Origin: Bombiscardovia nodaiensis
Lineage (GTDB): Bacteria > Actinomycetota > Actinomycetes > Actinomycetales > Bifidobacteriaceae
Length of the DNA stretch: 64,000 nt
Reading direction: 5' to 3'
NCBI GenBank assembly: GCA_033127725.1
Contig: AP026798.1
Coordinates: forward strand, 2,224,292 to 2,288,291
Shown: positions 48,502 through 58,690 of the stretch, piece after piece
Layout of the letters: each line of letters opens with the position of its first letter
Numbering within the stretch: the stretch's first letter is position 1
Translations under genes and position numbers: made by a program
The notes under the pieces: generated by a model
Told to the model about the DNA's origin: nothing
The model's database searches: none
The model's input: the letters and a program-made list of their open reading frames with translations, nothing else

Positions 48502-51500
48502 ACCTGTCTGACGAGCAATCGCGAGCACGGGATGCAGGTTCACGGGGCGTTTCCTTCATCGTTACTGATTGTTCTCCGCGGAGCCCTGTTAGCGCCTGTG
48601 CGTTTGATACTTTGTGCAGGTCTGGCTGCTGAGCGCTCGGGCCTTACCCCTGAGCACCGCGAGGAGCCCAGAGCCGCGCGGGCAGCGCACGACTTTCGTT
48701 GCAGCAGGCGCAGCGTTGCCAAGACGCATTCTGTCACCCTATGGCGCTGGGTGGCTTGAGCAGAAAACAGTACGTTAAGGAGTCGCCTCGAAGGAATAGC
48801 TTGAGCTCGCTACAGGCGTCGCGATTTGTCGTATATGCCAAGTCGAGACGGGTTGAACGCCAATAAACTGTGGTGCGCAGTTAACTGTAGTGAAATCCCC
48901 AGTGCTCATTCGCCTGGCGCTGCCGGTCACGCAACGCTGCAAAGGTCTAGCTCCTGGGGGAAGTTGGCACCTGCCAGGCCGGCTTCCACGAGAGACTCTC
49001 CCTGGTATGTAAAGCATGTGAATTGCATCTCCGGTCTGAGCCAACGTCTTGGGCCGAACATCTGACTACCAGGCTGCAGACCTCTGGAGAGCCACGAGCT
49101 GGAGAGTACATGAGAGTGAGTTCGCCGGCCAGCTGTCTGACGCGGTCTCGCCTCCGACGAGCTCGCCTCATACCCCTGACCGCGGCACCAATCCCCTCGA
49201 TAAGTGACACGGACGCCAGTGGTGGGGCACTCGATGGGATCAAACTCCGAGCATATGGTCTGATGCTAATACTTACTTGCGTGTACACGCTTAGTAATCC
49301 CTAGCCTGACTTGCGTCACTGCCTGGGCGATAGACGTTCACGAAGGGCATCTTTATGCCCATGGCATGCGGGGCATGGGTCTGAAAACTGCTGAGTTTCA
49401 AGGATGCGAGGGTTGTTGATTCTTAGTCCCCTCGGCACCGTTAATCCGGCATCTACTGCTTTCGTGGCGTCTAACGACGAGCCGAATCGCATGACTTCAA
49501 CCGCTCTTCGTTAAGAGCGGGACTGCCCTCTGAGCTGACTCCGCAGAAGCACCACAGATATTTCATAGCGGCTCCTGCCGCTCACCGTGTCGCGCACCTA
49601 AGAGCGACTGCCACCGCGACACGATACTGACCTAGGGAGTGCGGGCAGATCAAATGACTTGTGGCTGCGTCCGAGAGCGATGTGGAACGAACGGGCAGTC
49701 GCAGGACTGCTGTCTAGTGTATCGGGAACGGATGCCATATTTTTATGATCAAGTCGGCTTCGCCGCTGGCGCGCCACAAGACCTTGTGCTCGGAAGCAGC
49801 GCCTGGCCAGCCACGTGCTCTGTGTCCTACGCGAGGCCTTACGCTGATACACGGCAGTTGCAGTCGGCAGAAGGAAGTCACGTAACCTAGCTAAGCTGCA
49901 ACGACGCCAGTCCCGCTCAGGTCTATTGAGAACATCCTGGCTGACTGTCGCGTGCTACCTTTGTGTGCAAAGGAGATGGAAGTCAGCTTGACTGTGTCCT
50001 ACAGCGAGACAGCAGGCGAAATTGAGATGCTCTCTAATCTCTCATAGAGACGCTATACACAGATGCAAATTTGGTTACTGGCACACGGACCTATTGCACT
50101 CTCGCCGTCATTTGACTCGAGAGTATGCCCTGGCGAAATACAGAGCAGAGTGTTTAATCAATCGTTTTTGTATCTTGCTCCGCACGCCAGGTCCGTGCCG
50201 CGTGACTCCTGCGCCTCGAAGCGCGCGGAACAGCGCCTGCTGGTATGCGCGACTCTCCAAGTGCGTTGGGCCCGTCTGTGGACGGGTTGCTGTGAATGGT
50301 GAGACCTTTGTAGCAGCAGTTAGCAGCAGGCAGTAACGTCATGTCAGGTCTGTGTCAAATCCGCTTTAATGACGCTCATAACGGCATCATGCGGAATTGA
50401 AGCAGTCAGATTGGTCGTTACCGCTAGGTAGCGATTTGACGTCAGAACTCGATCTCTAGCTCGTGGTCAGCTTGGCCTCGCATTGATCGTGCTTCGTTTT
50501 TCGTCTCAGCCAGTGTGTATTTAGCACGCATGGCAAGTGTACTAGACAGTAATCGAGTCGACCGAAGCTACCTGCTTATGTCCGAGCACTGAGAGCCTTC
50601 GTGTATGCAGGGATTCAGATGTGGCGATGAGTTGCTGCTCCTGAGAGACGGAAGCACAGATCACTCGACGAAAGATATGTATCGGACGCGCAGGACGTAC
50701 GCACTCACGGGTCGGAGACTCTCAGTGGCTACGCAGTACCTCTGCTCAGTTAGCACAGTTCTTCCACTTGGAACAAGGTTGAGTCAGTTATAGCAGCTCA
50801 GAGGAGCAGCTTCGCACGCGTCCACTCAGTCACGAATAGGAGCGCGTGCCAGCACCAAGCGCATGGGTACTAGTTGTGCTGAGCAGACAGCTTACGGATG
50901 CTGACTGGCTATACTTCCGGCGGCACCACAGTGTCCCACGCGAGTTTGTGGTCGGTAGCGTCAGCAGCGTAATCTGCATGTCTAGACGTATCCAGAGACG
51001 GCGGGGTTAACACGAGTGTGTCGCACGTGCTAGGACTAGACCAGTTGCTAACGTGCGATAAGCTCGCACGAGGCTAGTGCTAGGGATTCAAGACTGTCAT
51101 GTAGCTGGGTCGACGTAAGGAGCCAGTATGTTTTGCGAGCTCGCACGCGCGGGTTCTCGAGCATCCACAATATACGCACAAGTGACAAGGCCCGCACTCG
51201 CAATACATCGCGCTGCGATCTCAAGACAGTCTCTAGAAGCCACTGAACGACGTAGACCGAGAACAGGCCGGACGTACTACTTTTGTATCAGCGATAAGCC
51301 GGTCATATAGGAGACCACTCAGTACGTGCCATGACCCGATGCCCAGCTGGTTCAACTGGGAGTTTGCTATGAGGTTGTCCAGATATGGAGGATGACTTGA
51401 GAGATAACGGCCAGGCGTTAAAGACGGTGTATTATTTGAGAGCGACTTTGGGACTGGCATGATATGTGCTCTATAGTTTGACAGTGATGGATATCATAAC

Positions 51501-53178
51501 ACCGAATCTGCGTGTTGGGCACTGCTCGAGGACACACTCTCTCTCTGGTGGTAGCACTCGAGAGTAGCACGTTTGTTACTATATGTGCAAATCGCGAGAA
51601 AACACTGACAATTTTGTGTTGGTTCCCAGCAAGATGTCACATGTCAGACAGCACAATAACTAGCGGTATGCGTGAGACACGCACGCGTTGGTTGTGTATA
51701 GGCATCAACAGGATATCGCGAGACTAGAATCGCCGTATGTGCCCGCGGCGGTCGAAGACACTTGACGCTCATTGTAACTGAGTCGCGCCAGGTTAGCAGC
51801 GAGAGGGCAGAAGTAGAGGCCGCAAGCCCGCACGGTAGCTGCCATCCTACCTATACTTAACGGCGCAGTATCCAGGTATCACGCGTCAATGGTCTGAACT
51901 GAGACAGACTCGTAGCTTGCTTCTCATTGTGAAGGAGCCACGTAGTGCTACCTAGGTTACGAGTGCCATGAGCCTATTCTGAGACTGTGTGAATGACCAT
52001 AACTCCATCCAGAGCGGGAGACGCGCGGCCACACCGAAGTTTCCACCGACTAAGAGATTTAATTCACAGAATAAGCCATGAGGCATTGCGTGGACATAAA
52101 CAGGTGGCTTTAGTGTCATAGTTGCAGCCAACATGGGTCTGGTAGGTCCGGAGCCATCATATGGCTCGCTCACAGTGGAGGATCCGTTATTTACGGCTCT
52201 GCAGCATGTCCTGGTACAGTTACCTATGGTGGTCCTGAACAGTTGACATTCACGCGAGCATGGCGCATTGCCGGCGCAGATACGCAGAAGGTTTCTGAAG
52301 TTAGATTCAAGGTCTAGCGTTGCAGCGCCCGCTACTTGCACCAAGACTTTAGTGGTCTTGGGTACGCAACCGTATGAGAGCACGCATACCTAGCTCTAGT
52401 CCTAAGGTGGCTCTGCACACTCCACCTTATCCAAACTGATGGTGTATAGTGTCTTGTATAAGGCAGGGGCTCGAGATGCGCGCACTCGCTTACTGTGTCG
52501 GACGCGGAGCGTCGTAGGTCGGTACATCCTGCTTGTAACGTACGCTCCATTGTAGATCGCAAGCGGTAGCTGAGATGCTGAGAACTGACGCCTCTCATAT
52601 GGGACCTCGCCTGCCTGCGGCACCTGATCCGTTTCGGCTTGTATAGCCCTTCTCATGCGCAAGGTATTCTAGGGATCAGCACCTACTGTGTGGCAGTTCC
52701 GAAGCACAGACGCTGAGTGGAGTGAATATAGTGACCAGGGATGAGCATAGGGAGCTTATGCAACAGCCAGCGCGACACGACTGCGCGTGTTACTGTCCTC
52801 ACATTCGCGTGTGAGAGGGGCGATGTGTCTGAAAAATTATTCTATCATCTCATGTTGGTGTATGGCTCATGGTCTGTGCTGGGTATGGGTAGAGTGGCTA
52901 GAAATTGGGGTTGGGACATGCTGGGGCTGTTGCGTGCGCATCTGCGAATGTGCGTGACACATGGTAAGTTGTAGATTTGCGCGCTCGTATCGGGAGGCCC
53001 GACCAAAAAATCGCGGTGGCCCGATGTTGACGCCAACAGGCGCCACGAATAGATGATGATAGTCATATCCTTCATACTCCTCAGCATACCGGTCGCCTCA
53101 GCCAGACTGGGATGCCGCTCAATAGGCGGCTTTATGCCCAACGCAAGAGTCGTCACAACGAACCATTAGAGTGTAAGC
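48502..53178. other. 4.7 kb stretch with no supported gene
   Basis: Between murJ and trxB no frame longer than about 145 codons exists on either strand, and none shows a known family, a codon bias like its neighbours or a proper ribosome site. Right after murJ some frames may be remains of the lost C-terminus, such as LDGIKLRAYGLMLILTCVYT at about 49220-49290, which resembles the DxRAxGxLLYAxLT helix of pseudokinases (weak). Stop codons, CTAG tetramers and mixed base composition are spread evenly, as in sequence no longer under coding selection. No tRNA, rRNA or CRISPR repeat is seen. Old, decayed genes are the simplest explanation; an RNA or structural role is not excluded. Confidence 0.6.
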
Positions 53179-54126
53179 ATGAGCGAACAAGTACGTGATG
53201 CGATTGTCATCGGTTCAGGGCCGGCAGGCTACACCGCCGCTATCTATTTGGCGAGAGCAGGCTATCAGCCGCTCGTCATCGCCGGTGCAGTAACCCCTGG
53301 CGGGCAGCTGGTCAACACTACAGAAGTCGAGAACTTTCCTGGCTTCCCTCAAGGCGTGATGGGCCCCGATCTTATGGATCAGATGCGGGAACAGGCCGAG
53401 CATTTCGGTGCGGAAGTCGAGTATGACGACGTCACCGCAGTGGATCTCTCAGGCCCTATCAAGACTGTGACTACCGACGGAGGTGAGCACTACTCTGCTC
53501 GCGCTATTCTCGTCACCACCGGCTCCAATTACCGCAAGCTTGAAGTGCCCGGAGAACGCGAATATGGAGGCCGTGGGGTGTCTTACTGCGCCACTTGCGA
53601 CGGCTTTTTCTTCAAAGACAAGCCTATTGTGGTGGTAGGCGGTGGCGACTCTGCTATGACGGATGCTGATTTTCTCACCCGATACGGCTCTTCTGTCACC
53701 ATTATTCACCGGCGTGAGGGCTTCCGGGCTTCGAAGATTATGGTTGAGCGAGCCAAGGCCAACAGTAAGATTAACTTCATTCTCAACACAGTAGTCACCC
53801 AAATTAACGGTGGCCCCCAGGGTGTGGAGTCGATTGACGTGAAAGACACTATCACGGGCGAAACCCGCCAACTCGACGCTAACGGTGTCTTCATCGCTAT
53901 CGGACACACGCCCGAGACTGGTTTTCTGGGTGGTGCGCTGGACTTGGATGCCGAAGGCTATATTGTAGTCGACGGTGCCAGCACCCGGACTTCTCTACCG
54001 GGAGTATTCGCTGCCGGTGACGCCGTGGATAAAATCTATAGGCAGGCTATTTCTGCTGCTGGAATGGGTTGCCGGGCCGCTTTAGATGCACAGGATTACT
54101 TGACTGAGCTGGATGCGCAAGCGTAA
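53179..54126 (+). CDS. trxB: Thioredoxin reductase
   Basis: A 315-residue FAD- and NADPH-dependent flavoprotein that reduces thioredoxin. IGSGPAGYTAAIYLARAGYQ binds FAD, SYCATCDGFF has the redox pair Cys137/Cys140, VVVGGGDSAM binds NADPH, and GVFAAGDAVDKIYRQAISAA closes the FAD site. The length is standard. Thioredoxin itself (trxA/trxC), its usual partner downstream in actinobacteria, is not in the window. GAGTGTAAGC precedes the ATG. It is followed by its own strong terminator. Confidence 0.96.
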   Translation: MSEQVRDAIVIGSGPAGYTAAIYLARAGYQPLVIAGAVTPGGQLVNTTEVENFPGFPQGVMGPDLMDQMREQAEHFGAEVEYDDVTAVDLSGPIKTVTTDGGEHYSARAILVTTGSNYRKLEVPGEREYGGRGVSYCATCDGFFFKDKPIVVVGGGDSAMTDADFLTRYGSSVTIIHRREGFRASKIMVERAKANSKINFILNTVVTQINGGPQGVESIDVKDTITGETRQLDANGVFIAIGHTPETGFLGGALDLDAEGYIVVDGASTRTSLPGVFAAGDAVDKIYRQAISAAGMGCRAALDAQDYLTELDAQA

Positions 54127-54153
54127 GTCATATCACCATTACCAGAGTACAGT

Positions 54154-54190
54154 TTGGGGCCGGTAGCAGGAATGCTTACCGGCCCCAAAA
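54154..54190 (+). terminator. Terminator between trxB and parB
   Basis: TTGGGGCCGGTA (54154-54165) pairs perfectly with TACCGGCCCCAA (54177-54188), with three more pairs inside. It follows trxB by 28 bases and also ends 18 bases before the convergent parB stop, so it can serve both. Confidence 0.85.
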
Positions 54191-54207
54191 TTATACGGAA
54201 CTTTCGC

Positions 54208-55632
54208 TCACACCCAGCCGTCGCCCTCTTTTTGGGTCTTCGCCTGTGGTTTCTCCTCCTCAAGCAGAAGCGAGAGTATGCGATTCATGTCGTCTGGTGA
54301 AGAATACGTAATCTCAATACGACCCTTCTTCTCACTCCCCTTGATGTTCACCTTGGTCTCAAAGTGGTTCTCCAGGTTTCCTACGAGAGCTGAGCCCACC
54401 CAGATATTTGGCTGAGCCCGGCGGGTCTTCTTACTGCTTGCGCCAGTTTTGAGCGCCACTAATTCTTCTGTAGAGCGCACAGACAGGCCTTCTGCAATGA
54501 TTTTATTGGCCAGAGCGTCCATATCTTCCGGCTGCGAGAGCCCTAGGAGCGCACGCGCATGACCTGCTGAAAGCACGCCTGACTCTACCTTCTTCTGCAC
54601 GCTCGGTGGCAGTTTTAACAAGCGGAGCATATTGGCGATTTGTGGGCGAGATTTCGACACAGACTGGGAGAGCTCTTCCTGGGTCATACCGAATTCGTCC
54701 ATCATTTGCTGATAAGCCGCTGCCTCTTCCAAGGGATTGAGGGCCACACGGTGTAGGTTCTCCAACAGAGCGTCGCGTAGCATGTGGTCGTCAGAAGTGG
54801 TTTTGACGATCGCAGGAATAGTCTCTTGCCCCGCTAGAGTTGTAGCCCTCCAACGACGCTCGCCCATGATGATTTCATAGTGAGCTGCTGACGGATCAGT
54901 TTTCTCGCCCGGCTGCAGTTTGAGCTTCCTGACCACTATCGGCTGTAAGAGTCCCACCTCTGTAATGGAGCGCGATAGTTCTAGGAGTTCATCCTCGTCG
55001 AAAATCCTACGAGGCTGCTCTGCATTCGCTTGAATATCATCCACCCGTAGTTCGGCCAGATAACCGCCTTCTACGGCCTCCAAGGCCGCCTCCGGGCCTT
55101 CCTGAGCCTGTTGTGCGGGCACTTGCACTGCCGCAGGCTTTGCAGTCGCCTGGGAGCTGCTAGCTGATTCAGCAGGAACAACCACGTTCGTTGTCTGAGG
55201 CGTAGGCAAGGATGCACTATCGCTTCCGCCAAAGAACAGGTCACTGGGATGCTCAAGCTCACTCAACTTTGGCACTGACATGCGATTGGCACGAGTTTTA
55301 AGGGGTTTTGTTTCACGTGAAACACTCTGCTGAGTATTTGCAGCAGCCTGCTTACTACTTGCGTTCGCCCGAGAGCCACTACCGGCAGCTTTTTTGCCCT
55401 TTGCCGTACTGGCAGCAGCTTTGCCTCCGGACTTGGCCTTTTGCGCACTTGTCGCGGAAGCAGCTTTACCGGCTGCACGAGATTTGCTGGTAGCCTGCTG
55501 CTCAGCGGCTTGGTCATTACTCGTGCTTGGCGCCGACTCTACTGTCACTTCGCCCAGAGCTGTCTCTTCTTCTCCTGGCAACGCTGGAAAGAGCGCGCCC
55601 AATCCTTTTCCTAATCTTGAACGCTTTACCAT
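54208..55632 (-). CDS. parB: Chromosome-partitioning protein ParB
   Basis: A 474-residue DNA-binding CTPase that loads at parS and, with ParA, separates the chromosome origins. KRSRLGKGLGALFP at the N-terminus is the ParA-binding end. A long Ala/Lys/Ser-rich linker of about 160 residues makes it longer than the usual 280-350. Then GGYLAELRVDDIQANAEQPRR, IIMGERRWRATTLAG (CTP-binding GERR), LLENLHRVALNPLEEAAAYQ, and the helix-turn-helix SQSVSKSRPQIANMLRLLKL. The ATG at 55632 has GGGGAGA seven bases upstream. It lies 40 bases after parA. A parS site is located inside its own coding sequence. Confidence 0.95.
   Translation of the reverse strand: MVKRSRLGKGLGALFPALPGEEETALGEVTVESAPSTSNDQAAEQQATSKSRAAGKAASATSAQKAKSGGKAAASTAKGKKAAGSGSRANASSKQAAANTQQSVSRETKPLKTRANRMSVPKLSELEHPSDLFFGGSDSASLPTPQTTNVVVPAESASSSQATAKPAAVQVPAQQAQEGPEAALEAVEGGYLAELRVDDIQANAEQPRRIFDEDELLELSRSITEVGLLQPIVVRKLKLQPGEKTDPSAAHYEIIMGERRWRATTLAGQETIPAIVKTTSDDHMLRDALLENLHRVALNPLEEAAAYQQMMDEFGMTQEELSQSVSKSRPQIANMLRLLKLPPSVQKKVESGVLSAGHARALLGLSQPEDMDALANKIIAEGLSVRSTEELVALKTGASSKKTRRAQPNIWVGSALVGNLENHFETKVNIKGSEKKGRIEITYSSPDDMNRILSLLLEEEKPQAKTQKEGDGWV
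55309..55324. promoter_or_regulatory. parS site inside parB
   Basis: TGTTTCACGTGAAACA is the exact parS consensus bound by ParB. Here it codes for part of a VSRET stretch in the linker of ParB. A parS inside the parB gene is known from Bacillus subtilis as well. Confidence 0.92.
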
Positions 55633-55672
55633 CACTCACTCTCCCCATGTTGGTTCTTCATATCGATAGTTT

Positions 55673-56662
55673 TTAGTACCTCGGCCGACCGCTCTGCAAT
55701 CTCCAGGGCAGCTTCACTGTACGAAACTGAGCCCGCCCCCGGGGATCATAGGAAATGACACTTTGCCCGAAGCTAGGAGCTTCGGAAATCTTTACCGAAC
55801 GAGGTATGGTCGTTTTCAACAAAATCTGAGGATAGTGATCTTTCACTTCCTCATACACTTCTCGGCTCAAGAGCGTACGCCTGTCAAACATGGTGATGAG
55901 CATGGTCGACACCATCAGAGCAGAATTATAGTTTTGCTGCACCAGTGAAATGGTGTGCAGGAGCTGCTGAAGTCCCTCCAGTGCATAGTACTCAGCTTGC
56001 ACCGGAATCAACATCTCGTGGACGGCACACATAGCATTTAGCACTAAGAGCCCCAAGCTCGGTGGACAGTCAACAATCACATAATCATATCGTTGCTTGG
56101 TTTGATCGAGGAATTCCTCAATCGCTTGCTTGAGTAGAGTATTTCGCTCCGGCACGTTAGCCAGCTCAAGTTCTGCACCGCTCAAGTCAATAGAGGCAGG
56201 GACGAGCTCTAGGTGCTTGAAGTGGCTATTCTTCTGCTTGGCCTCCTCTATACTCACCCTGCCCTCAATCACATCATAGGTGGTATTCATACCCTGAGCA
56301 CGCTTGACTCCAAGAGCTGTCGAGGCATTGCCCTGGGGGTCCATATCAACTACTAGCACGTGTGCACCGTACTCAGCCAAAGCACATGCCAAGTTAACGG
56401 CTGTCGTCGTTTTTCCGACACCGCCCTTTTGATTGGCGACTGCAATAAGACGAGTCTTGCTCGGTTTCGGAAACTTGATATTTTGCAGAGCAGCGTATCG
56501 GCTCGAGAGATTTGCAATCTCCGCCCCCACTGACGCATAGCCATCACCATCTGCGAAAATACGTTTCAGCACATCGGCGGCTGACTCGACATGAGGTCGC
56601 GGCGGCTCGCTAGAGTGCAGACTCTTGTCAGTAGTCTTGCGTCGGTTATTCGTAGTAGTCAC
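55673..56662 (-). CDS. parA: Chromosome-partitioning ATPase ParA
   Basis: A 329-residue deviant Walker-type ATPase. The polar N-terminal part of about 65 residues is longer than in small ParA/Soj proteins. IAVANQKGGVGKTTTAVNLA is the deviant P-loop, VLVVDMDPQGNASTALGV the Walker A' region, and YDYVIVDCPPSLGLLVLNA the Walker B. It drives movement of ParB-parS complexes along the nucleoid. parA and parB form one unit on the minus strand. Upstream lies a palindrome made of two DnaA boxes, about 62 bases from the ATG, which may couple its expression to replication. Confidence 0.95.
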   Translation of the reverse strand: MTTTNNRRKTTDKSLHSSEPPRPHVESAADVLKRIFADGDGYASVGAEIANLSSRYAALQNIKFPKPSKTRLIAVANQKGGVGKTTTAVNLACALAEYGAHVLVVDMDPQGNASTALGVKRAQGMNTTYDVIEGRVSIEEAKQKNSHFKHLELVPASIDLSGAELELANVPERNTLLKQAIEEFLDQTKQRYDYVIVDCPPSLGLLVLNAMCAVHEMLIPVQAEYYALEGLQQLLHTISLVQQNYNSALMVSTMLITMFDRRTLLSREVYEEVKDHYPQILLKTTIPRSVKISEAPSFGQSVISYDPRGRAQFRTVKLPWRLQSGRPRY

Positions 56663-56723
56663 CTAGCTCTGCCTCCTTTTGATACTCTCAAGTTTCGTGT
56701 CCCTACTGGACATGAGACATCCA

Positions 56724-56755
56724 CACACTTATCCACACTCTTGTGGATAAGTGTG
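56724..56755. promoter_or_regulatory. Palindrome of two head-to-head DnaA boxes upstream of parA
   Basis: CACACTTATCCACA (56724-56737) and TGTGGATAAGTGTG (56742-56755) form a perfect 14-bp inverted repeat with loop CTCT. Each arm carries a perfect DnaA box (TTATCCACA, 56729-56737 and 56742-56750). It lies 62 bases before the parA ATG. Confidence 0.85.
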
Positions 56756-56878
56756 GGTAAGTCTATCCCCTCGACCGCAAACAAGACCATCCACCACATT
56801 TCAGTCTCGCACGCAAAGCCCCAGATTCCAACAATTCTAGCATCTACCCATACCCAGCACAGACCGATACCCACAATT

Positions 56879-56916
56879 TGTGGATAACTTTTCAGACCTT
56901 CTCAAAATGTGGATAA
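56879..56916. promoter_or_regulatory. Two further DnaA boxes
   Basis: TGTGGATAA occurs at 56879-56887 and 56908-56916, both in the same orientation, 29 bases apart, in an AT-rich surrounding. With the palindrome they make four perfect boxes within 190 bases. Confidence 0.8.
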
Positions 56917-57061
56917 GTCTTCGCCTGGCTGTGCATAAGCCTCCCTTATGCTGTCAAATATTCACCTCACACTTTTGCTCAAAAAAGTTCTGTCGATTTG
57001 AAGAGAGGAATATACTAAACATCATGTATAGCATTTTTCACATCACAAACTTGATCTCATG

Positions 57062-57077
57062 TGTTTCACGTGAAACA
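57062..57077. promoter_or_regulatory. parS site
   Basis: TGTTTCACGTGAAACA, a perfect parS palindrome, in the parA-DUF915 spacer. Confidence 0.93.
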
Positions 57078-57663
57078 CCTGTCCACACAGCAGTCGACGA
57101 ACGTCTTACAACAATCGTCATGTAGATTGCCAATAGATATGATGCGTTCCCTATCAAGGTTCGATAACTATCTAACTTCAGAACTTCTCTCGAGCATCCA
57201 TGCTCTGATCAACGTTCAGATACACTCATAAACCGAATCAAGTAACTACCGATCCTCACAGCAACTATTGACTCGGACCGACCACCATCTGCTCAATCAA
57301 CTTTTCAAAACTTTATCAACGAAGCCCTCATAGGTTTCCTACCCCTCTGTGTTTATGGTCATCAGACATATACACATCAGACATGCAAAGACTTACACTA
57401 TGCTCTTCACAAGAAGCAACTCAGTCTGCACAGACTTACGCTGATACCTAACTCGTTAAGAAGGAAGCAGTCCTTATTTGCTTGAGCGAACCTCCGATCA
57501 GTTACATGAGTCAAGCTCACCGAACCATATAGTCAATCAACCTGTGAGTGCCTATAATCAACCAACCTTCTACGACGCTATTATTTCTGTTGATGGACTT
57601 TGAAGACACCAATAGTTGTTTCCAATCCAAATACAACTTCTTGTATCGACCTGCATACACCAA

Positions 57664-57679
57664 TGTTTCACGTGAAACA
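57664..57679. promoter_or_regulatory. parS site
   Basis: TGTTTCACGTGAAACA, a perfect parS palindrome, 602 bases from the previous one. Confidence 0.93.
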
Positions 57680-58374
57680 GGAAGATTCAGGGTTATGCAT
57701 ACCCACACTGTAAAATGCATATCAAGTTCCCAAATGCTTCAATATTTTCGCGCTTCGCTGTTTTCTCATTCATCTCATATCTGACACTCTATAGAACTCC
57801 TTGAACCAGCTGAGTAGCAGAAATAGGATGTCCTATAGCTTATACTGTACCGCTGCTCTCTACCGTCAGTGACTGATAAACCACGCCAGGTATGCATTGG
57901 CCTTGTCAGCTCTGCTTTACATGAGAACCCGCATCGACCAGCAATCTCTGCTTACTTCACAAAAACTTGAATGCAAACACAGTCATACACGTTAGCAACT
58001 TTTATCTACAATCAGACCGCTTAACCCCCGTATCATGAGTGAAAATATCTTAACGGACAACTCTCGTGGCTGTTGCCGCCGTATTGGTCAGCATCGAATG
58101 CTGCTAAACACAACTAACAAGTCCCATCCTATCGACTAGTGACCGTGGAAGTGCTACTGCTATACGACAATGTCAAACTTCAAAAAGCTCTCGAAGGACC
58201 TACACCGTGCAGGCTGTCATCCTGTATATTCTTCTAGATCCGTCTTCCTCTCGCCCTGGAAACTCTGGACTGATCCCGAACAACGCTTCTCACATGGCAA
58301 CTCATCGAACTCTAAATTGATTATCTTCAAAAACATGCGAGAAAAACGAAAATCTTCTGACATGACCACAGAGT

Positions 58375-58390
58375 CGTTTCACGTGAAACT
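58375..58390. promoter_or_regulatory. parS-like site
   Basis: CGTTTCACGTGAAACT keeps the 14-base palindromic core and differs from the consensus only in the two outer bases. It probably still binds ParB. Confidence 0.75.
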
Positions 58391-58690
58391 TCCCGTCGGT
58401 TAACCACAATCTATGCTTCAATCCGAACCTATCATAAAGCGATAAGGAAACCGACAGATATGCCAAAACTCGTACAAGCCACCATTCACAGCGAACCCGT
58501 CCACAGCGGGCAACGCATTGAATACTGACATACAGCTGCTTCTCGGGCAGATCCGCCGACACCGCTGCCGACAGATACAAAAAACGATGATAAACACTCG
58601 CTATCCAGGACTTCGATCATCGCATCAGGCAGTAACAAATTGCATCTGTGTAATTTTGAAAGCGTAACACGAAAGCGACTTCCCTACCCT

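Larger units (their letters stand above)
56663..58690. other. 2 kb AT-rich origin-side spacer with parS sites and DnaA boxes
   Basis: No gene is supported; small frames lack ribosome sites and family likeness. The stretch is AT-richer than the gene-free region after murJ and has four perfect DnaA boxes in its first 260 bases and three parS or near-parS sites farther on. In mycobacteria and streptomycetes parA and rsmG are close neighbours, so this spacer, with the DUF915 gene, is extra. It probably serves as the partition centre. Confidence 0.7.

Noticed and set aside
48502..53178. Many open frames of 60-145 codons on both strands (for example 51952-52383, 48947-49288, 49598-49852)
   Set aside because: They overlap one another, lack ribosome sites and family likeness, and have the length expected by chance in sequence of about 50 percent GC.
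56880..58580. Small frames in the parA-DUF915 spacer (for example 56880-57125, 58302-58580)
   Set aside because: They run across parS sites, have no ribosome sites and lie in AT-rich sequence with chance-length frames.
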